Source of the DNA: Fallopia convolvulus
Lineage: Eukaryota; Streptophyta; Magnoliopsida; Caryophyllales; Polygonaceae
NCBI GenBank assembly: GCA_964016875.1
Contig: OZ024733.1
Span: 18,597,824 to 18,661,823 of the forward strand
Direction: 5' to 3'
DNA length: 64,000 bases
Position 1 is the first letter of the stretch. Each line of letters begins with the position of its first letter. The position numbers and the translations under genes were made by a program. Shown here one piece after another: positions 22,820 through 34,014 of this stretch. The notes under the pieces were generated by a model that saw nothing but the letters and a program-made list of their open reading frames with translations, was not told the origin of the DNA and searched no databases.

Positions 22820-24213
22820 AGCGACTTTAAGTATGTCGTTGTTGATATTCATGTTTTGTTTTAGGTGCAAATCACCTGAAACAAAACCAATTGATGGCTG
22901 ATTGATGGTGCGTTCGGCACCTGTGTACAACACCTTGAGGGTGCAATGGGTTCGGATATTAACAGTGGGTTCACCACAAATTGTGTTGCTGGTCAGCGGA
23001 TACATTAGTTTGAAAATATAAAGAACATGCTTGTAATTGAAGAATGCAAAATACAACAAATTTGTACTATGTAGAGAGTAAAAGTACATTGCCTTGGCTA
23101 TAGATAGGCCATTTAAGCTATTTTTGTTTGAAGGGATTGAGCATAGCAACTCAAACCAGCAGCACAACGCCACCAGAGAGCATGCTACAATTGATTTTTT
23201 TTATCAATAACAACCGGGTTAATCAGCAAACTCCACACAAAGAATCAAAATAACTCACACATTCAAGAGCATCGCATTGTTCAGGTTTGTTTAAGGACCC
23301 AAGGATCCAAAGCAAGCTCGGACAGACAAGCAGAGATTGAGGGAAAACAAAATTAAGAAAGTATAAAGGGAAGGCAACAAAAAAGGATTTATGGGGAAAG
23401 AAACCAGTCACTGGGCAAAGAGTGACCGAAATTGAAGTTGATGAGGGCGGAACAAGAAGCCAGGGTACGCCACAAGAGACCCGGCCGTCGCAAGCCCCCG
23501 CATCAAAGACCCATAACCACCACCACCAGGAGACGAGAGCCCCTTCACCATGCCGACGGATCAGCCCACTCCAAAAAGATGATGGCTGGGTACTACCCAT
23601 TGTAAACAAACCGCCTTTAAATGGCGAGGTCCAAGAACTCGGAGCAGGAAAACGCCAAGGCCACCATGGACTCGGATCTAGTTTTTCAGATTTAAGGGAT
23701 AACAATTGATGATAAGAGGGTATCCAACTTCCATAGACGTGAATCGTCATCAGAAGGCACGAGGGACAGGGCGGTTGGCCCGATCCACGACGCACAAGGC
23801 TAGCGGAAAGACAGAGTAGCCTGAAACGACCCAGGAAAACAGGACTCGGAACCGTTCACTTTACGAATCTTGTAGTATTTTTCGACTTTTGATGCAACCG
23901 GTTGGGCCGCCAAGAAATCATATGGAAGAGGGGACTGAGCCTTAACCGGAGTTTACTTATATTCTGGCGACGAGCCCCCATCGGCGCACTTTGGCGTGAA
24001 GCGTTCGGGGATGATCCAACATCCGAGTTTTTCTTCCATTGCAGGCGACAGATGGCGGGTTGTGTGCTCGATTTCTCGCTGGAGATGGCAGGGGACTGGT
24101 GCGGCGGACCTTGCTCCGTTAAAGTTTTGGCCAACAGGAGGAAGATGAAAGGCGCGTGTATGGCACGTTCTTCTGGCATTTTTTTGGGTTTTTAAATTAT
24201 TGGAAGTTGAAAC
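22820..24213 (-). other. LINE-1 5' region, ORF1 not recognisable
   Basis: Between the 5' end and the endonuclease I find no DUF4283 or CCHC zinc knuckle, which LINE-3 has and LINE-2 has in part. The open frames at 23223-23795 and 23856-24179 have Pro/Ser-rich composition without a domain. ORF1 has either been deleted or replaced; a short tail upstream of the endonuclease (NIRTHCTLKVLYTG to QPSIGFVSGDLH) may be its C terminus. Confidence 0.45.
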
Positions 24214-24437
24214 AATTATCTACCATGCATTGATTAGCATAGAAACTAGGCGCCTATTATCAACTTCTAAAAGAAAAGTAGTGAAACACATTAAGATGAC
24301 GAATTTTATAGTCTCTTTTAGGAGGATGAATATCCAGATTCAAAATGAGCATATCTACTACTTTTCAATTTGAGTAAAAAATTACTCAACTTAAAGACTA
24401 TGAATATTATATTTTTGTCTTTTGGGAAACTCTCTTC

Positions 24438-26246
24438 ATGAACACCGAAGATACTCGACAACCGCCGGGAGGGGGTCTCTCCCCTTCAACGGAGAATCGA
24501 TCAAGCAAGAAAACGAAGCGTGAGACTGAGTTCCCCTCCCTGAATGAGCACGGGCATGATATGAGAGGAACCAGATCATTAGTCTCATACAAAGATTCAA
24601 TTGCAGGAACTTCCACTGAGGGAAGAATGATCAAATAAAGTAACCTTTTTTGGGAAGAGGATGATTCTGAGGAGATAATCTTAGATGATGTGATGCCCGA
24701 GTTCCAGGACCCAATGTGCCCGGTCATTCTTCTTTCTGCGGAGGAAAAGAGAAGAATTCGACAACCTTGGAGAAATGCTATAATCATCAAGATATTGGAT
24801 CGGAGTGTGGGTTACATTTATATGAGGAATAACCTGTTCCAAAAATGGAGACTAAAAGGCGAATTCTCCATGATTGATACTGGAAATGATTTTTATGTTA
24901 TAAGATTCAGTAATGAGGAGGATTTGAATCATGTTCTGAATGATGGGCCGTGGATGATTGGTGACAGTTATCTTACCATACAGAGATGGAGGCCTAACTT
25001 CGTAGCGGCAGAGGAGACCTTGAGAAAAGTGGCATCATGGATTAGAATTCCAGACATCTCAATGGAGTACTTCGACAAAAAAGTACTTACTGCCATTGGA
25101 TCAAAGCTAGGAAAGGTGCTCAAGATTGATAGAACAACAAGTACTGCGGAAAGAGGAAGGTACACCAGGCTCTGCGTCGAATTAGACATTACAAGACCTT
25201 TGCTTCCGAAATTTTGGATGAATGGGAGGATATGGAAGGTTCAGTGTGAAGGGTTGAGGCAAATTTTCTTTGAGTGTGGGAAAATTGGCCATGTTAAAGA
25301 TCAATGCTTGGGCTTACTTGCGATGTCTGGAAATCAAGATGAGCAATCAAGCAACAAGAACTTAGAACCGCAGTGGCCGGAAACGAGAGAAAAATTTGGG
25401 GAATGGATGGTTGCCAAAAGCATATCTAGAAGAAGAAATGTAAAAGAAACTAATGGATCGAAAAAACCAGCAGGAGGTGCAGGAAATCAATCCGACGTTG
25501 ATCGGAGAATAGAGGAAGGGAACCAGAGTATTAGAGACGAACCGGGACAACTCGATAATGGAAAAACTAAGACCCAGTTCAGCGGAAAACCCGATTCTCA
25601 AACAAAAAATCCAAGTGGATCAAGATTTCAAATTTTTTCGGATGAGGAGGAGGAAAATCCGGACGAGTAGATGAATAAAAGGCAAGGCGATCTTACAAGA
25701 TATTCTCAAAAGCCAAAAAAGGGTAATGGTGACGAGAAATCAAACAACAGCAAGAAATCGTCCAAAAAATCAGGATCAGAATCAAAGGAGCTAAATAAGG
25801 AAAAGGGTAGAGGAAATAAATCGTCAATTACGATCGAAGAAAAAACAGAAGGAAAAGATAAGAAGAACGTCACGAAGGAAAGTATGGGATTACAGATGGA
25901 TGGGAAAGTGGATGAGAAGAGAGAGGAGATGATCAATACGGAGAGAATATTAACAGAGAAATCAAAGGGTTATTCAGAAGGCAAGAAATAAAGTGAAAAT
26001 GGGAAAGATTTTGGAGAGGAGATATCATTGAGACCATTGTGGCAGGGTTTGAAAAATACAGAATATAAAGCCTCGACTAGGGGGACAGGGAATTCTACTC
26101 ATCCTCCACTCAAGTCTAGTGAGTACAAACACACAAACGATCCCCCAAATGACAATGACAGGCCAATGGAGATGGATGACGACACCTATGGATCCACGAG
26201 TGAGTTTGATCCATCTCTGGACTCCAGAATGGAGGTTGTTAATTAG
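24438..26246 (+). pseudogene. LINE-2 ORF1: DUF4283 / zinc-knuckle RNA-binding protein
   Basis: One reading frame runs from ATG 24438 to 26246 and is interrupted only by stops at 24636-24638, 25668-25670 and 25989-25991, with no frameshift. DUF4283 spans 24760-25000 (IIIKILDRSVGYIYM, LKGEFSMIDTGNDFYVIRF, DGPWMIGDSYLTIQRW). The zinc knuckle near 25245-25310 (IFFECGKIGHVKDQC) has lost the first cysteine: Phe stands where ICFECG is usual. The rest is a long charged Lys/Glu/Ser-rich tail. ORF1 proteins bind the element's RNA to form the transposition particle. The pattern of three lone nonsense codons fits C-to-T decay of methylated DNA. Confidence 0.82.
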
Positions 26247-26325
26247 GAAGGAGGCGAGGTTTTCCTTACCGACAATGGCGTACAAGATCGAGATGCCAAC
26301 ATGGTCGATGCCAATGTCGAATGAT

Positions 26326-27930
26326 CTGGCTCGCTGGTTTATAGAGGATGCTCATCTTTATAACTTGTTTATAATGATTGTTCCAAATCTGAAAATTCTG
26401 ACGTGGAATGTGCAAGGAGCTGGTGGGAAGGATTTCCTACATGCTCTTAAGGATTTGATCAGAATGCATGATCCCTCGGTGCTTGTTCTTCTTGAAACGA
26501 AGATCAGTGGTCAGCAAGCTGATAAAATTTGTGATAGAATTGGCTTTGATGGTAGGATCAGATCGGAGGCAGTTGGATTTCGAGGAGGAATCTGGGTGCT
26601 CTGGAAAATGGATAGAGTGAAGATTGACACGGTTGATGTGTATCGACAGGTGGTGTCAGTAAAAGTGAAGAGAACGGGAGAGGCGGAATGGTTGTTTTCG
26701 GCTATTTATGCAGATCCTCGGCCTACTAATGGCTTGAACTTTGGGAAAGGCTAAAGCAATTCAAAGAGGTTGTGAATCTCCCTTGGTTACTGATGGGTGA
26801 CTTCAATGAAACTAAGAATTTGGAGGAAAGAACTGGAAGCTCGGAGGAATTGCAACGGAGATCCACCAAGTTCAAGAACTGGATTGAAGATGATATGGCC
26901 TTGATGGATATGGGATTTTCAGGGCCAAGATTCACTTGGAAAAGAGGTCGCGACCCAGCAACTAGATCAAGTGGACGACTGGATAGGGGGCTGTGTAATG
27001 TGGAATGGAGAGAGCTCTTTGAGAATGGGGCTATCCGACACCTTGCGGTGATTCAATCGGATCATACGCCGCTCCTTCTCTCGTCGAAAGGATTCGATGG
27101 TTTCTCTCCTTTTGCTAAACCATTTCGTTTCCAAGCCGCTTGGCTCATGCATAATGAGTTTCAAAGCTTTCTTCTCAGCCATTGGGAGAAAGACGCACCT
27201 CTCTGCCCGACATTGTCAAACTTGGCGGTGCAACTCGATGACTGGAACAAAAACGTCTTTGGAAATTTTTTCCGAAAGCGTGATCGGATATGGCGGAGAA
27301 TCGAAGGTATCCAAAGAGCGCTTGGGAATAGAACTACAAGAGGGCTATTAGATTTGGACAACAAGCTAAGGCGTCAACTGGCGGTTGTGCTGGATCAAAT
27401 TAACATTTTTTGGATTCAAAAGGCAAGATCTGATGCTTTGCTTGATGGAGACAAAAATACGCGGTTCTTCAACGCGAGTGTTGTGATAAGAAGGCGACAG
27501 AACAGGGTTGATGGACTGATCAACAGCGAAGGCGAATGGATTTGGGATCAAAACGAGCTCCAAAGTTTGGTCACAAATCACCTTAGAGAGTTGTACAGAG
27601 AAGATGAGAATAGCAGTGGGCCGTTTGATGTTCCGAGGGGAAAATTTCCATGCTATATTCTACCAAGAGAATTGGGCGCACATCAGAGAAGAGGTTGAGA
27701 AGGCTGTTATGGATATTTTAGATGGCAAAGGAGTCCCTCAGATGTTGAATGAGACTCTTATTGTTCTTATCCCGAAGGTGGAAAACCCAGAAACAGTGAA
27801 TCAATTACGGCCCATTAGTTTGTGTAATGTTGCAATGAAAATTGTGATGAAAGCTATAGTTGCAAGATTGAAGCCGTTGATGAGGAAGATGGTGGCTCCA
27901 AATCAGTCGAGTTTCGTTCCCGGGAGATAA
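26326..27930 (+). pseudogene. LINE-2 ORF2 5' part: endonuclease and start of RT
   Basis: The endonuclease starts near 26374 (LKILTWNVQGAGG, LLETKISGQQ). After a one-base shift near 26740 it continues at 26772 with LLMGDFNETKN, FTWKRGRDP and the catalytic IQSDHTPLLLS. The frame breaks again near 27640, where the start of the RT core (the usual kspGpDG block) is missing. A piece at 27604-27930 then gives FHAIFYQENW, ETLIVLIPK and LRPISLCNVAMKIVMKA, ending at a TAA after FVPGR. Confidence 0.82.
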
Positions 27931-29173
27931 ATTGCTGATAAAATTGTGATTACTCATGAGGTTATGCATTCTATGAGAACGAACAGGGGAAGAAAATCAT
28001 AGCGGTGAAGATTGATCTCGAAAGAGCTTATGATAGAGTTCGATGGGATTTCTTGAGAGATACTCTACAGGAAACAAGGAAGCTGTAGATGTTGGGGCTT
28101 GGAAACTGGTGCAACTTTCTGTAGGAGGGCCGGAATTCTCCCACTCGTTTTTCGCTGACGATCTTATCTTGTTTGGGGAAACATTTACAAGCCAAGTGCA
28201 AGTGATGTTGTATTGCTTGGAGAAGTTTTGTGCAGCTTCAGGTGCAAAAATTAACTTTCAAAAGTCTAAGATGTGTGTTTCGAATTGTGTGACAGAGGAT
28301 GAAGCGGCTCAAATAAGCGCTCAAGCAGGTATTTCTCTAACCGATGATCTTGGAATGTACCTCGGGATGCCAATGTCGAAAGAAAAGGCATCTAAGGAGA
28401 AGTACATGCATATTGTTGAAAGGGTTAATAACAAACTTGCAAGCTGGAAAGCGCGTACTCTTTCTCTTGATGGGAGAGCTACTCTTGCTAAAGCAGTGCT
28501 CGCTAGTGTGCCGTATTACTCCATGCAAACCACTAGCTTGCCGTTGTATATCTGTGACAAGGTTGAGAAGAAGACACGTGGTTTTGTTTGGGGTTCGACT
28601 GATGAGAAAAGAAAGATCCACTTGATCAACTGGGAGACCTTAAAGAAGCCAAAGGTTGATGGTGGACTTGGAATGAGGAGTATGAGGCAAGTTAATACTG
28701 CTTTTATGGCCAAAATGGGGTGGCGGCTGCTTACGGATTCAGATTCGCTTTGGGCACGTGTTGTTAGAGGGAAGTATTGTAATGGAAGACAAGATAGAGA
28801 TATGTTTACGAGTAGAGCAGGGGCATCGAACTTATGGAATGGTGTGGTGAAAGCAAAGACACCAATGCTCAGAGGCGTGAAGTCACATATCGGGGATGGC
28901 CTAAAGACGTTGTTTTGGGATCATCCTTGGGCCATTGATAATGCTTTGATTGAAGTGGCTACTGGAGAAGTCAATGAAGATGAATTAGGGAAGACTGTGG
29001 CAGAGTATTGGACGAAGAGTGGCTGGAAATGGGAGGATTTTGCTCATCTCTTGCCTCATGAGGCGTTGGAAGAAATCGCCCATTACAGGATTGCTGAGGA
29101 GGGGGTGGCGATAACTTTTACTGGAAATCGGCTGCTTCAGGTCAATTCACTATCTCTTCCTTTCTTGATATAG
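27931..29173 (+). pseudogene. LINE-2 ORF2 middle: deleted RT palm and thumb
   Basis: After a stop the RT continues with VKIDLERAYDRVRWDFLRDTL and then jumps directly to GPEFSHSFFADDLILFGE, so about 80 residues carrying the RGIRQGDPLSPYLF block are deleted. From there an open frame to 29173 shows the RT thumb and linker (DDLGMYLGMPMSKEKA, INWETLKKPKVDGGLGMRSM). The FADD catalytic box survives but the domain is no longer complete. Confidence 0.82.
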
Positions 29174-29199
29174 TTAGAGGAGAAGTTAGGAGGGAAATT

Positions 29200-30174
29200 T
29201 TGGCGGTTTGGAAACTTATTTGGAAAATCAAAGCTTTCAAGAGAGTCAGGACTTTTCTGTGGCTGGTGGCACATGACTCTATCATGTATAACTCGAACAG
29301 AAGACGGCGTCGCCTTTGTGAGGATGATTGTTGCTCTGTCTGTGAGGGCGTTCCGGAGACTACGATGCATGTGCTTCGAAATTGCACCAAGGCGAAAGAG
29401 GTATGGAATGAGTTTTTGATTGATAGTAGGCGAGAACTGTTCTACATAGGTAATATTCTAAGCTGGCTGCATCAGAACTTGAATGGGGAAGGGAATTGGC
29501 CTGCCACTTTCGCTTATGGAGTTTGGTGGTTGTGGAAATGGAGGAACTCTAGGGTGTTTGGGAACGATGCTGAATTTGCTAGTTCTCGACATGAGTATAT
29601 TCTTATGTGGGCAAAGGAGTACCGAGATCTGCTGTCAGCGAGGAACTGCATTGATGATCAGTTGGCATTGGACTGCTGGAGAAACGCACAGGCTGGTTGG
29701 TGTACGCTCAACACAGACGGCGTGTTCGAGGACGGTGCGAATCAAATTGGTGTTGGAGGTGTTGTTAGGGACTGTGATGGGAATTTTATGAAAGCTTTCA
29801 CAGTGAAGGCTGGTGGGAATTCAGCGGTTAGGGCGGAGCTGATTGGACTTTTACAAGGTCTGAAAACGGCTAAGGAAATGGGAATTCAGAGGCTGGAAGT
29901 TGGAATTGATGCTAAAGATGTGGTAATGGCAATCACCGCTGATGAAGGCAAGAGGACGAATAACTGGGACGTTATCTCCATATGCAAAGATATGTTAAGA
30001 AGTGATGAATGGGAAATAAAAATCAAGCATATCAATAGGAGTGCTAATCAAGCGGCGGACTGGATGGCAAGATTTAGTAGAGATTGTGAGGAGAATTTTA
30101 TCTTGTTCAATGAACCCCCTGATGGGTTAGTTTCTTTCTTAGAGATAGATATTTGGATGAGTAACAATATGTAA
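29200..30174 (+). pseudogene. LINE-2 ORF2 3' part: zf-RVT and RNase H
   Basis: A 324-codon open frame. The zf-RVT segment has KAFKRVRTFLWLVAHDSI and a cysteine pattern in CCSVCEGVPETTMHVLRNC. The RNase H1 domain starts at LNTDGVFEDG and includes AELIGLLQGLKTA, GIDAKDVV and NQAADWMARFS, so the acidic active-site residues remain. It ends about 55 bp before the poly(A). A frame change at about 29140 separates it from the previous part. Confidence 0.85.
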
Positions 30175-30249
30175 TCGGTTATGATTTTATCTATGAATAA
30201 AATGGGATAGACCCTCCATTGAATAAAAAAAAAGACTATGAATATTATA

Positions 30250-31205
30250 GCATTCAATGTATCAAAACACTACAATATTAAACAAATCAACAACACATTT
30301 TTTTCCTTAAAAAGCTAAAATTATCATTTTAACTCTATCTCTTTTAATCTAAGTAGTCATCTACTCCCCAAATTCAATGATCCTCATTTATTTATACTTT
30401 TTAGGACAAGCCTCTTTTTCACCAAAAACAAACCCATCAAAATGTAATATAATATTTTTCCAAAAAAGGGATTATGATTCATGGCATTGATTAAATTATG
30501 TCAACATATAGAATATTCTCTATTCGTTACTTCTTTTTTGGTTTAACAAAGTTCAAACTCTTGAATTATTAAAATTTGACCATTACAAAATTTTGAAAGA
30601 AAAAAAACTCTCAATGGAAGTTTTCTATATTTAAAAAAATATTTTACTATTTACTACTCCCTCTGTTATAAAATATTTGATGTTTGAGCAATTTTGACTA
30701 AAATTAAAAAGCCAAATAATTTTACCTTATTACCCTTATTTAAATTACTTTAATTCTTAAAAGACTATAAATCCAAAAAGATACTACGGAAAAAGATAGA
30801 TTGATTATCATTTAAGGAATCTATATCTATCTATCTATCTATATAACTTATAAAGGAGAAATATGTGGTCATTTATAGCTAGACCTGTACAAGTCCGGGT
30901 CAGCCCGCCCGGCCCGGCCCGGCCGGCCCGCTTAAAACGCGGGCTTGTACATTGGAATTGGCCCGAAAAGCCCAGCCCGTAAAATATAGGACCGGGCTTG
31001 GACAACGAAAATAACCCGTATACCAAGCCCGGCCCGCATATATTATTATATATAAATGTTTATAATTCATAAGGAGAACCCACCCTTACAGAAATATTTT
31101 TGGTAGAAACCCTTACATAAACTATTAAAGTCTCAAAAATGTATTTATAAGAACATAGATGAAAATAACATGAATACGTTAACATGTAAAATAAACAATA
31201 TTTCA
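30250..31205. other. AT-rich stretch with GC-rich inverted repeat and MITE-like start
   Basis: No gene seen. At about 30655 a ctccctctgttataaaatattt string looks like one end of a Stowaway-type MITE whose partner end was not found. An (atct)n microsatellite lies at 30824-30844. A separate GC-rich block with inverted ends is listed below. Confidence 0.4.
30886..30951. repeat. GC-rich (ggcccggcc)n block with inverted ends
   Basis: An 8-bp inverted repeat (tgtacaag / cttgtaca, extended imperfectly to about 15 bp) flanks a run of cccggcccggcc units, and more gcccg motifs continue to about 31035. This pattern is common in small non-autonomous hAT-type repeats of plants, but no target duplication was seen. 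Confidence 0.45.
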
Positions 31206-31207
31206 TA

Positions 31208-31529
31208 CTCCCTCCGATCCAAAAAAAATGTCGTTTTAGCAAAAAGCTCTACTATTAAGAAATACTTAATGATCCATCAAACTCACTTATCTCTACATAT
31301 GTCAAGGTAAAATATTCATTAATTGGCCAATAGGCATTTGGATGGCAATTATGTATATGCAAGAAAGGAAAGATTTCCAATGAGAGTAATAAATTGAGAG
31401 ACAAATAACCAATGAGAAAAAAGAATTAAAAATATTTATGCAATAAATTTTCATATAGAAAAGTGAACGACATTTAAATAGGATCAAATATTAATAGCTT
31501 AAACGTCATTTAATTTGAATCGGAGGGAG
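31208..31529. mobile_element. Stowaway-type MITE, 322 bp, TA target duplication
   Basis: The left end ctccctccgatccaaaaaaaatgtcgttt and the right end are inverted copies with a few differences (right arm read inward: ctccctccgattcaaattaaatgacgttt). TA dinucleotides at 31206-31207 and 31530-31531 form the target duplication. CTCCCTCCG termini and TA targeting define Stowaway (Tc1/Mariner-derived) MITEs. No coding capacity. Confidence 0.85.
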
Positions 31530-31541
31530 TAATACACTTAA

Positions 31542-32230
31542 GGAAAAATTGCATTTAACCACCCTTTATTTTATACTTGTTGCAATTAACCATCCTTTAT
31601 ATTTCTTTCTACACTTAACCACCCCTTATTTGTAAATATATGCATTTAACCACCCATTTTGATGAAAAACGTTATTTTCTTCGTTAAGTAAAGTAAATTA
31701 CATTTTTGCCCTTCTTTTTTAATTTTATTTACAATAAATAAAAGAATTTAGGAATAAATTGATCTTCGAATGTCATTATCAATGGATTTCGGCCTACACC
31801 TCAACCTTTTGAGTCTCGAGTTGTCGTCCATCAGCTTAGACACGATCGACTCCAAGGGACGCTCAAAACCCATGGTCTTTGCATCGGCAAAGTCGTGGTT
31901 CTTCTTCGCCATTGGATGGAGGGAAGGAATTATTATGGAGGAAATTAAGTCAGGGTTTGAGAGAACGAGCAATGCAAAAATCGGCGCATTGGAACTTGAT
32001 TGAAAGTGTCAATTATGGTTTTTATTTTATTTATTTATTTTAAATAAAATTAAAAAAGAAAGGGAAAAACGCAATTTACTTTAATTAACGGAGAAAATGA
32101 CGTTTTTCGTTAAAATGGGTGGTTAAATGCACATAATTACAAATAAGGGGTGGTTAAGTGTAGAAAAAAATATAAAGGGTGGTTAATTGCAACAAGTGTA
32201 AAATAAAGGGTGATTAAATGTAATTTCCCC
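31542..32230. mobile_element. Long-TIR Mutator-type non-autonomous element with 9-bp duplication
   Basis: Terminal inverted repeats of about 200 bp (31542-31745 and 32028-32230) built from ttaaccacccttta-type units flank a 280-bp core. The 9-bp sequence tacacttaa is present on both sides (31533-31541, 32231-32239). Very long TIRs and 9-bp duplications are the mark of Mutator-like elements. The core (31746-32027) is less AT-rich and open in more than one frame, for example minus-strand 31972-31748 (74 codons; KKNHDFADAKTMGFERPLE), so it may be a captured gene fragment as in Pack-MULEs. It begins only about 10 bp after the Stowaway MITE. Confidence 0.85.
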
Positions 32231-32239
32231 TACACTTAA

Positions 32240-32864
32240 TGAATATATTATTTTTTTGATTATATATTTACTATTCAATTGTTCAAAGTATAAAAAAAAT
32301 AGAAAATTAGCTTTGGAAATGTAAATGAAAAATCATTCTAAAATAATTCAAGCATATAAATCAAATTGGATTTTTGTACCGATAAAATATTTGTATAAAA
32401 ATATTTTCTTATAATGAATGTCCTCGTTCCTTACATCTTATCATATCCTACCTACATATAAAGTTATGATTTTTGATATTCAATGTGATATATTATGGAA
32501 ATTTATGGTATTCAATGTGATTTAGCCTCTTAAGCTTCATATAAAGTTACAATTTTCTATTGTCTAAATACAAAAGGTCTCCACCTCAAAGAGATTGAGA
32601 GTTTTTTTGTCAAATAATTTTGTCATTATAAGGTAAATAGATGAAAAATAAATAAAATAGATCTTAAAGTGAGCATGTTCAATCATCTATATCTATATAT
32701 CTATCTATTTATCTATCTATCTATTTAATGTATTTTATATGGTTTTCATTACGTTGAAATTATCATTCCATAATCTATTTTATTAAGGCATTATATTGCA
32801 ATTCTAAGCATTGAATTACAAATCTCAATTATTAAGCCCATTCATATTATCCCTAGTAAATCAA
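32240..32864. other. AT-rich spacer with (tcta)n microsatellite
   Basis: No gene seen. A tcta/tatc microsatellite is at about 32683-32727. A short fragment (gatattcaatgtgat) is repeated at about 32475 and 32508. Confidence 0.45.
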
Positions 32865-33115
32865 GTATAACTCAGAGTTTGGTTCAAATGAAACCAACCC
32901 TTAACATGAAACGGAAGGAGAGTTGTCAGCCGTCGGATCACATGATCCAATGGCTCAGATTACTCCTGTGATTTTGAAAAAAATAAATAAAACAAATCAG
33001 CAAGGTGGCAATTTTGTAAATACACCCAATTTCTATACCCTTAACTTCACTCTCAAATATCAAAAAAAGCCCCAATCGATCGTACTAACCACACTCCCAC
33101 GACGATTCGAATCGC

Positions 33116-33355
33116 CCAATTCGAAGTCTCCAAACGCTCGATCGAAGGCTCCAAACGCTCGATCGAAGTCTCCAAAGTTCGATCGAAGTCTCCAAAGTTC
33201 GATCGAAGGCTCCCACCTTCTCGCGCTCAGTTTGTCGATCCAGGAACGTGATTCGGTCCATCGCTCGCACCTTCACCTTCGATCTCACCTTCACTTGAAA
33301 TAGTTCGATCGAAATCTCACCTTCACCTTCACCTTCGATCTCACCTTCAAAGTGT
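33116..33355. repeat. tcgatcgaaggctccaaa minisatellite
   Basis: Four or five head-to-tail copies of a 19-20-bp unit of the type gttcgatcgaagtctccaaa (33140-33213) follow related units, then a caccttcgatctcaccttcac array to 33352. It lies inside the TIR element near its left end. Confidence 0.7.
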
Positions 33356-33378
33356 AATAAGATCTTGTTTTTTGGCAG

Positions 33379-33530
33379 TTCTATAATTTGACCACCATCA
33401 CAGAAATTTGCTCCGAGGGTTCAGAGACAATGAAAATGACCAGGATTAAGAAGAGGAAGAAATTAGGGTCCACCGAGCTTCCAAACATAACCCTGACCCA
33501 TTTCCTCAGAATGTCAAAGGAAGGGGTTTG
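33379..33530 (+). pseudogene. Possible captured exon inside the TIR element
   Basis: An acceptor (ttttttggcag/TTC) and a donor (TTTG/gtaaac) frame a 152-bp open segment beginning FYNLTTITEICSEGSE, followed by a basic KKRKKL stretch and LPNITLTHFLRMSKEG. It reads like a coding exon of a nuclear protein, but I do not recognise the family. Confidence 0.35.
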
Positions 33531-34014
33531 GTAAACATCAATTTATTGGCTTTGGCTGGGAATGAACTTGTAAAACTGTTTCACCATTGATGGGTAGATT
33601 TGTGATATGTTGTGTTATTGACCAGCAAAATTTTTTGCTAATTGATTTCCTCCCTAACAACCTAATTCTTGTAAATTCGTACATTGTTAATAGTTCTAGG
33701 AATTTGGAATTGCCATTGTAGTACTACTTCACATTGTAACTCAGTTGCTCTAGTCTACTTCATTATTTTCCATTTCCAATTGTTTCATCTACTAATCTCA
33801 ACATGGAAATCTGAGGAAAAAGAAGATGCTGATGATGCTGGAGCTCAAAAGCTCCACTCGTTTGTAATTTGTGCTACATTTACTTGCAAAGGTACATTTC
33901 ACTATTTCAGGGGTGTTGGTTATCTTTGGATGTGAAAACAACAGGTTTTATTTGGATGACACCATCGACTCGAGTGAGCCAAAATAGTTGGGACTGTTGT
34001 ATAAGCTTTGAATG

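Larger units (their letters stand above)
18551..24213 (-). mobile_element. LINE-1: L1-type retrotransposon with 18-bp target duplication
   Basis: The 18-bp sequence aattatctaccatgcatt occurs at 18533-18550 and again at 24214-24231. On the minus strand the element runs from 24213 to a poly(A) (plus-strand t-run from 18550) directly at the left copy. It holds a 5' region without a recognisable ORF1 RNA-binding protein, then endonuclease, reverse transcriptase, zf-RVT and RNase H in the order of plant L1 elements. In-frame stops and frameshifts (near 22555, 21913, 21544, 20940) show it cannot work now. The exact duplication fixes both ends and suggests a fairly recent insertion. Confidence 0.9.
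24412..30230 (+). mobile_element. LINE-2: L1-type retrotransposon with 19-bp target duplication
   Basis: The 19-bp sequence aaagactatgaatattata lies at 24393-24411 and 30231-30249, the right copy directly after an a-run. The element is on the plus strand, and the ORF1 ATG comes 27 bases from the 5' end. It sits about 200 bp from the 5' end of LINE-1 in the opposite direction. ORF1 is interrupted only by point-mutation stops, while ORF2 has frameshifts and a deletion inside the RT palm. Confidence 0.9.

Noticed and set aside
23223..23795. 190-codon frame as LINE-1 ORF1
   Set aside because: No DUF4283, zinc knuckle or coiled coil; Trp/Pro/Ser-rich composition suggests leader sequence.
30655..31530. 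Larger Stowaway-like element from the ctccctctg at 30655 to the right end at 31530
   Set aside because: The right end pairs much better with 31208 and the TA duplication fits there; the 30655 string is an unpaired fragment.
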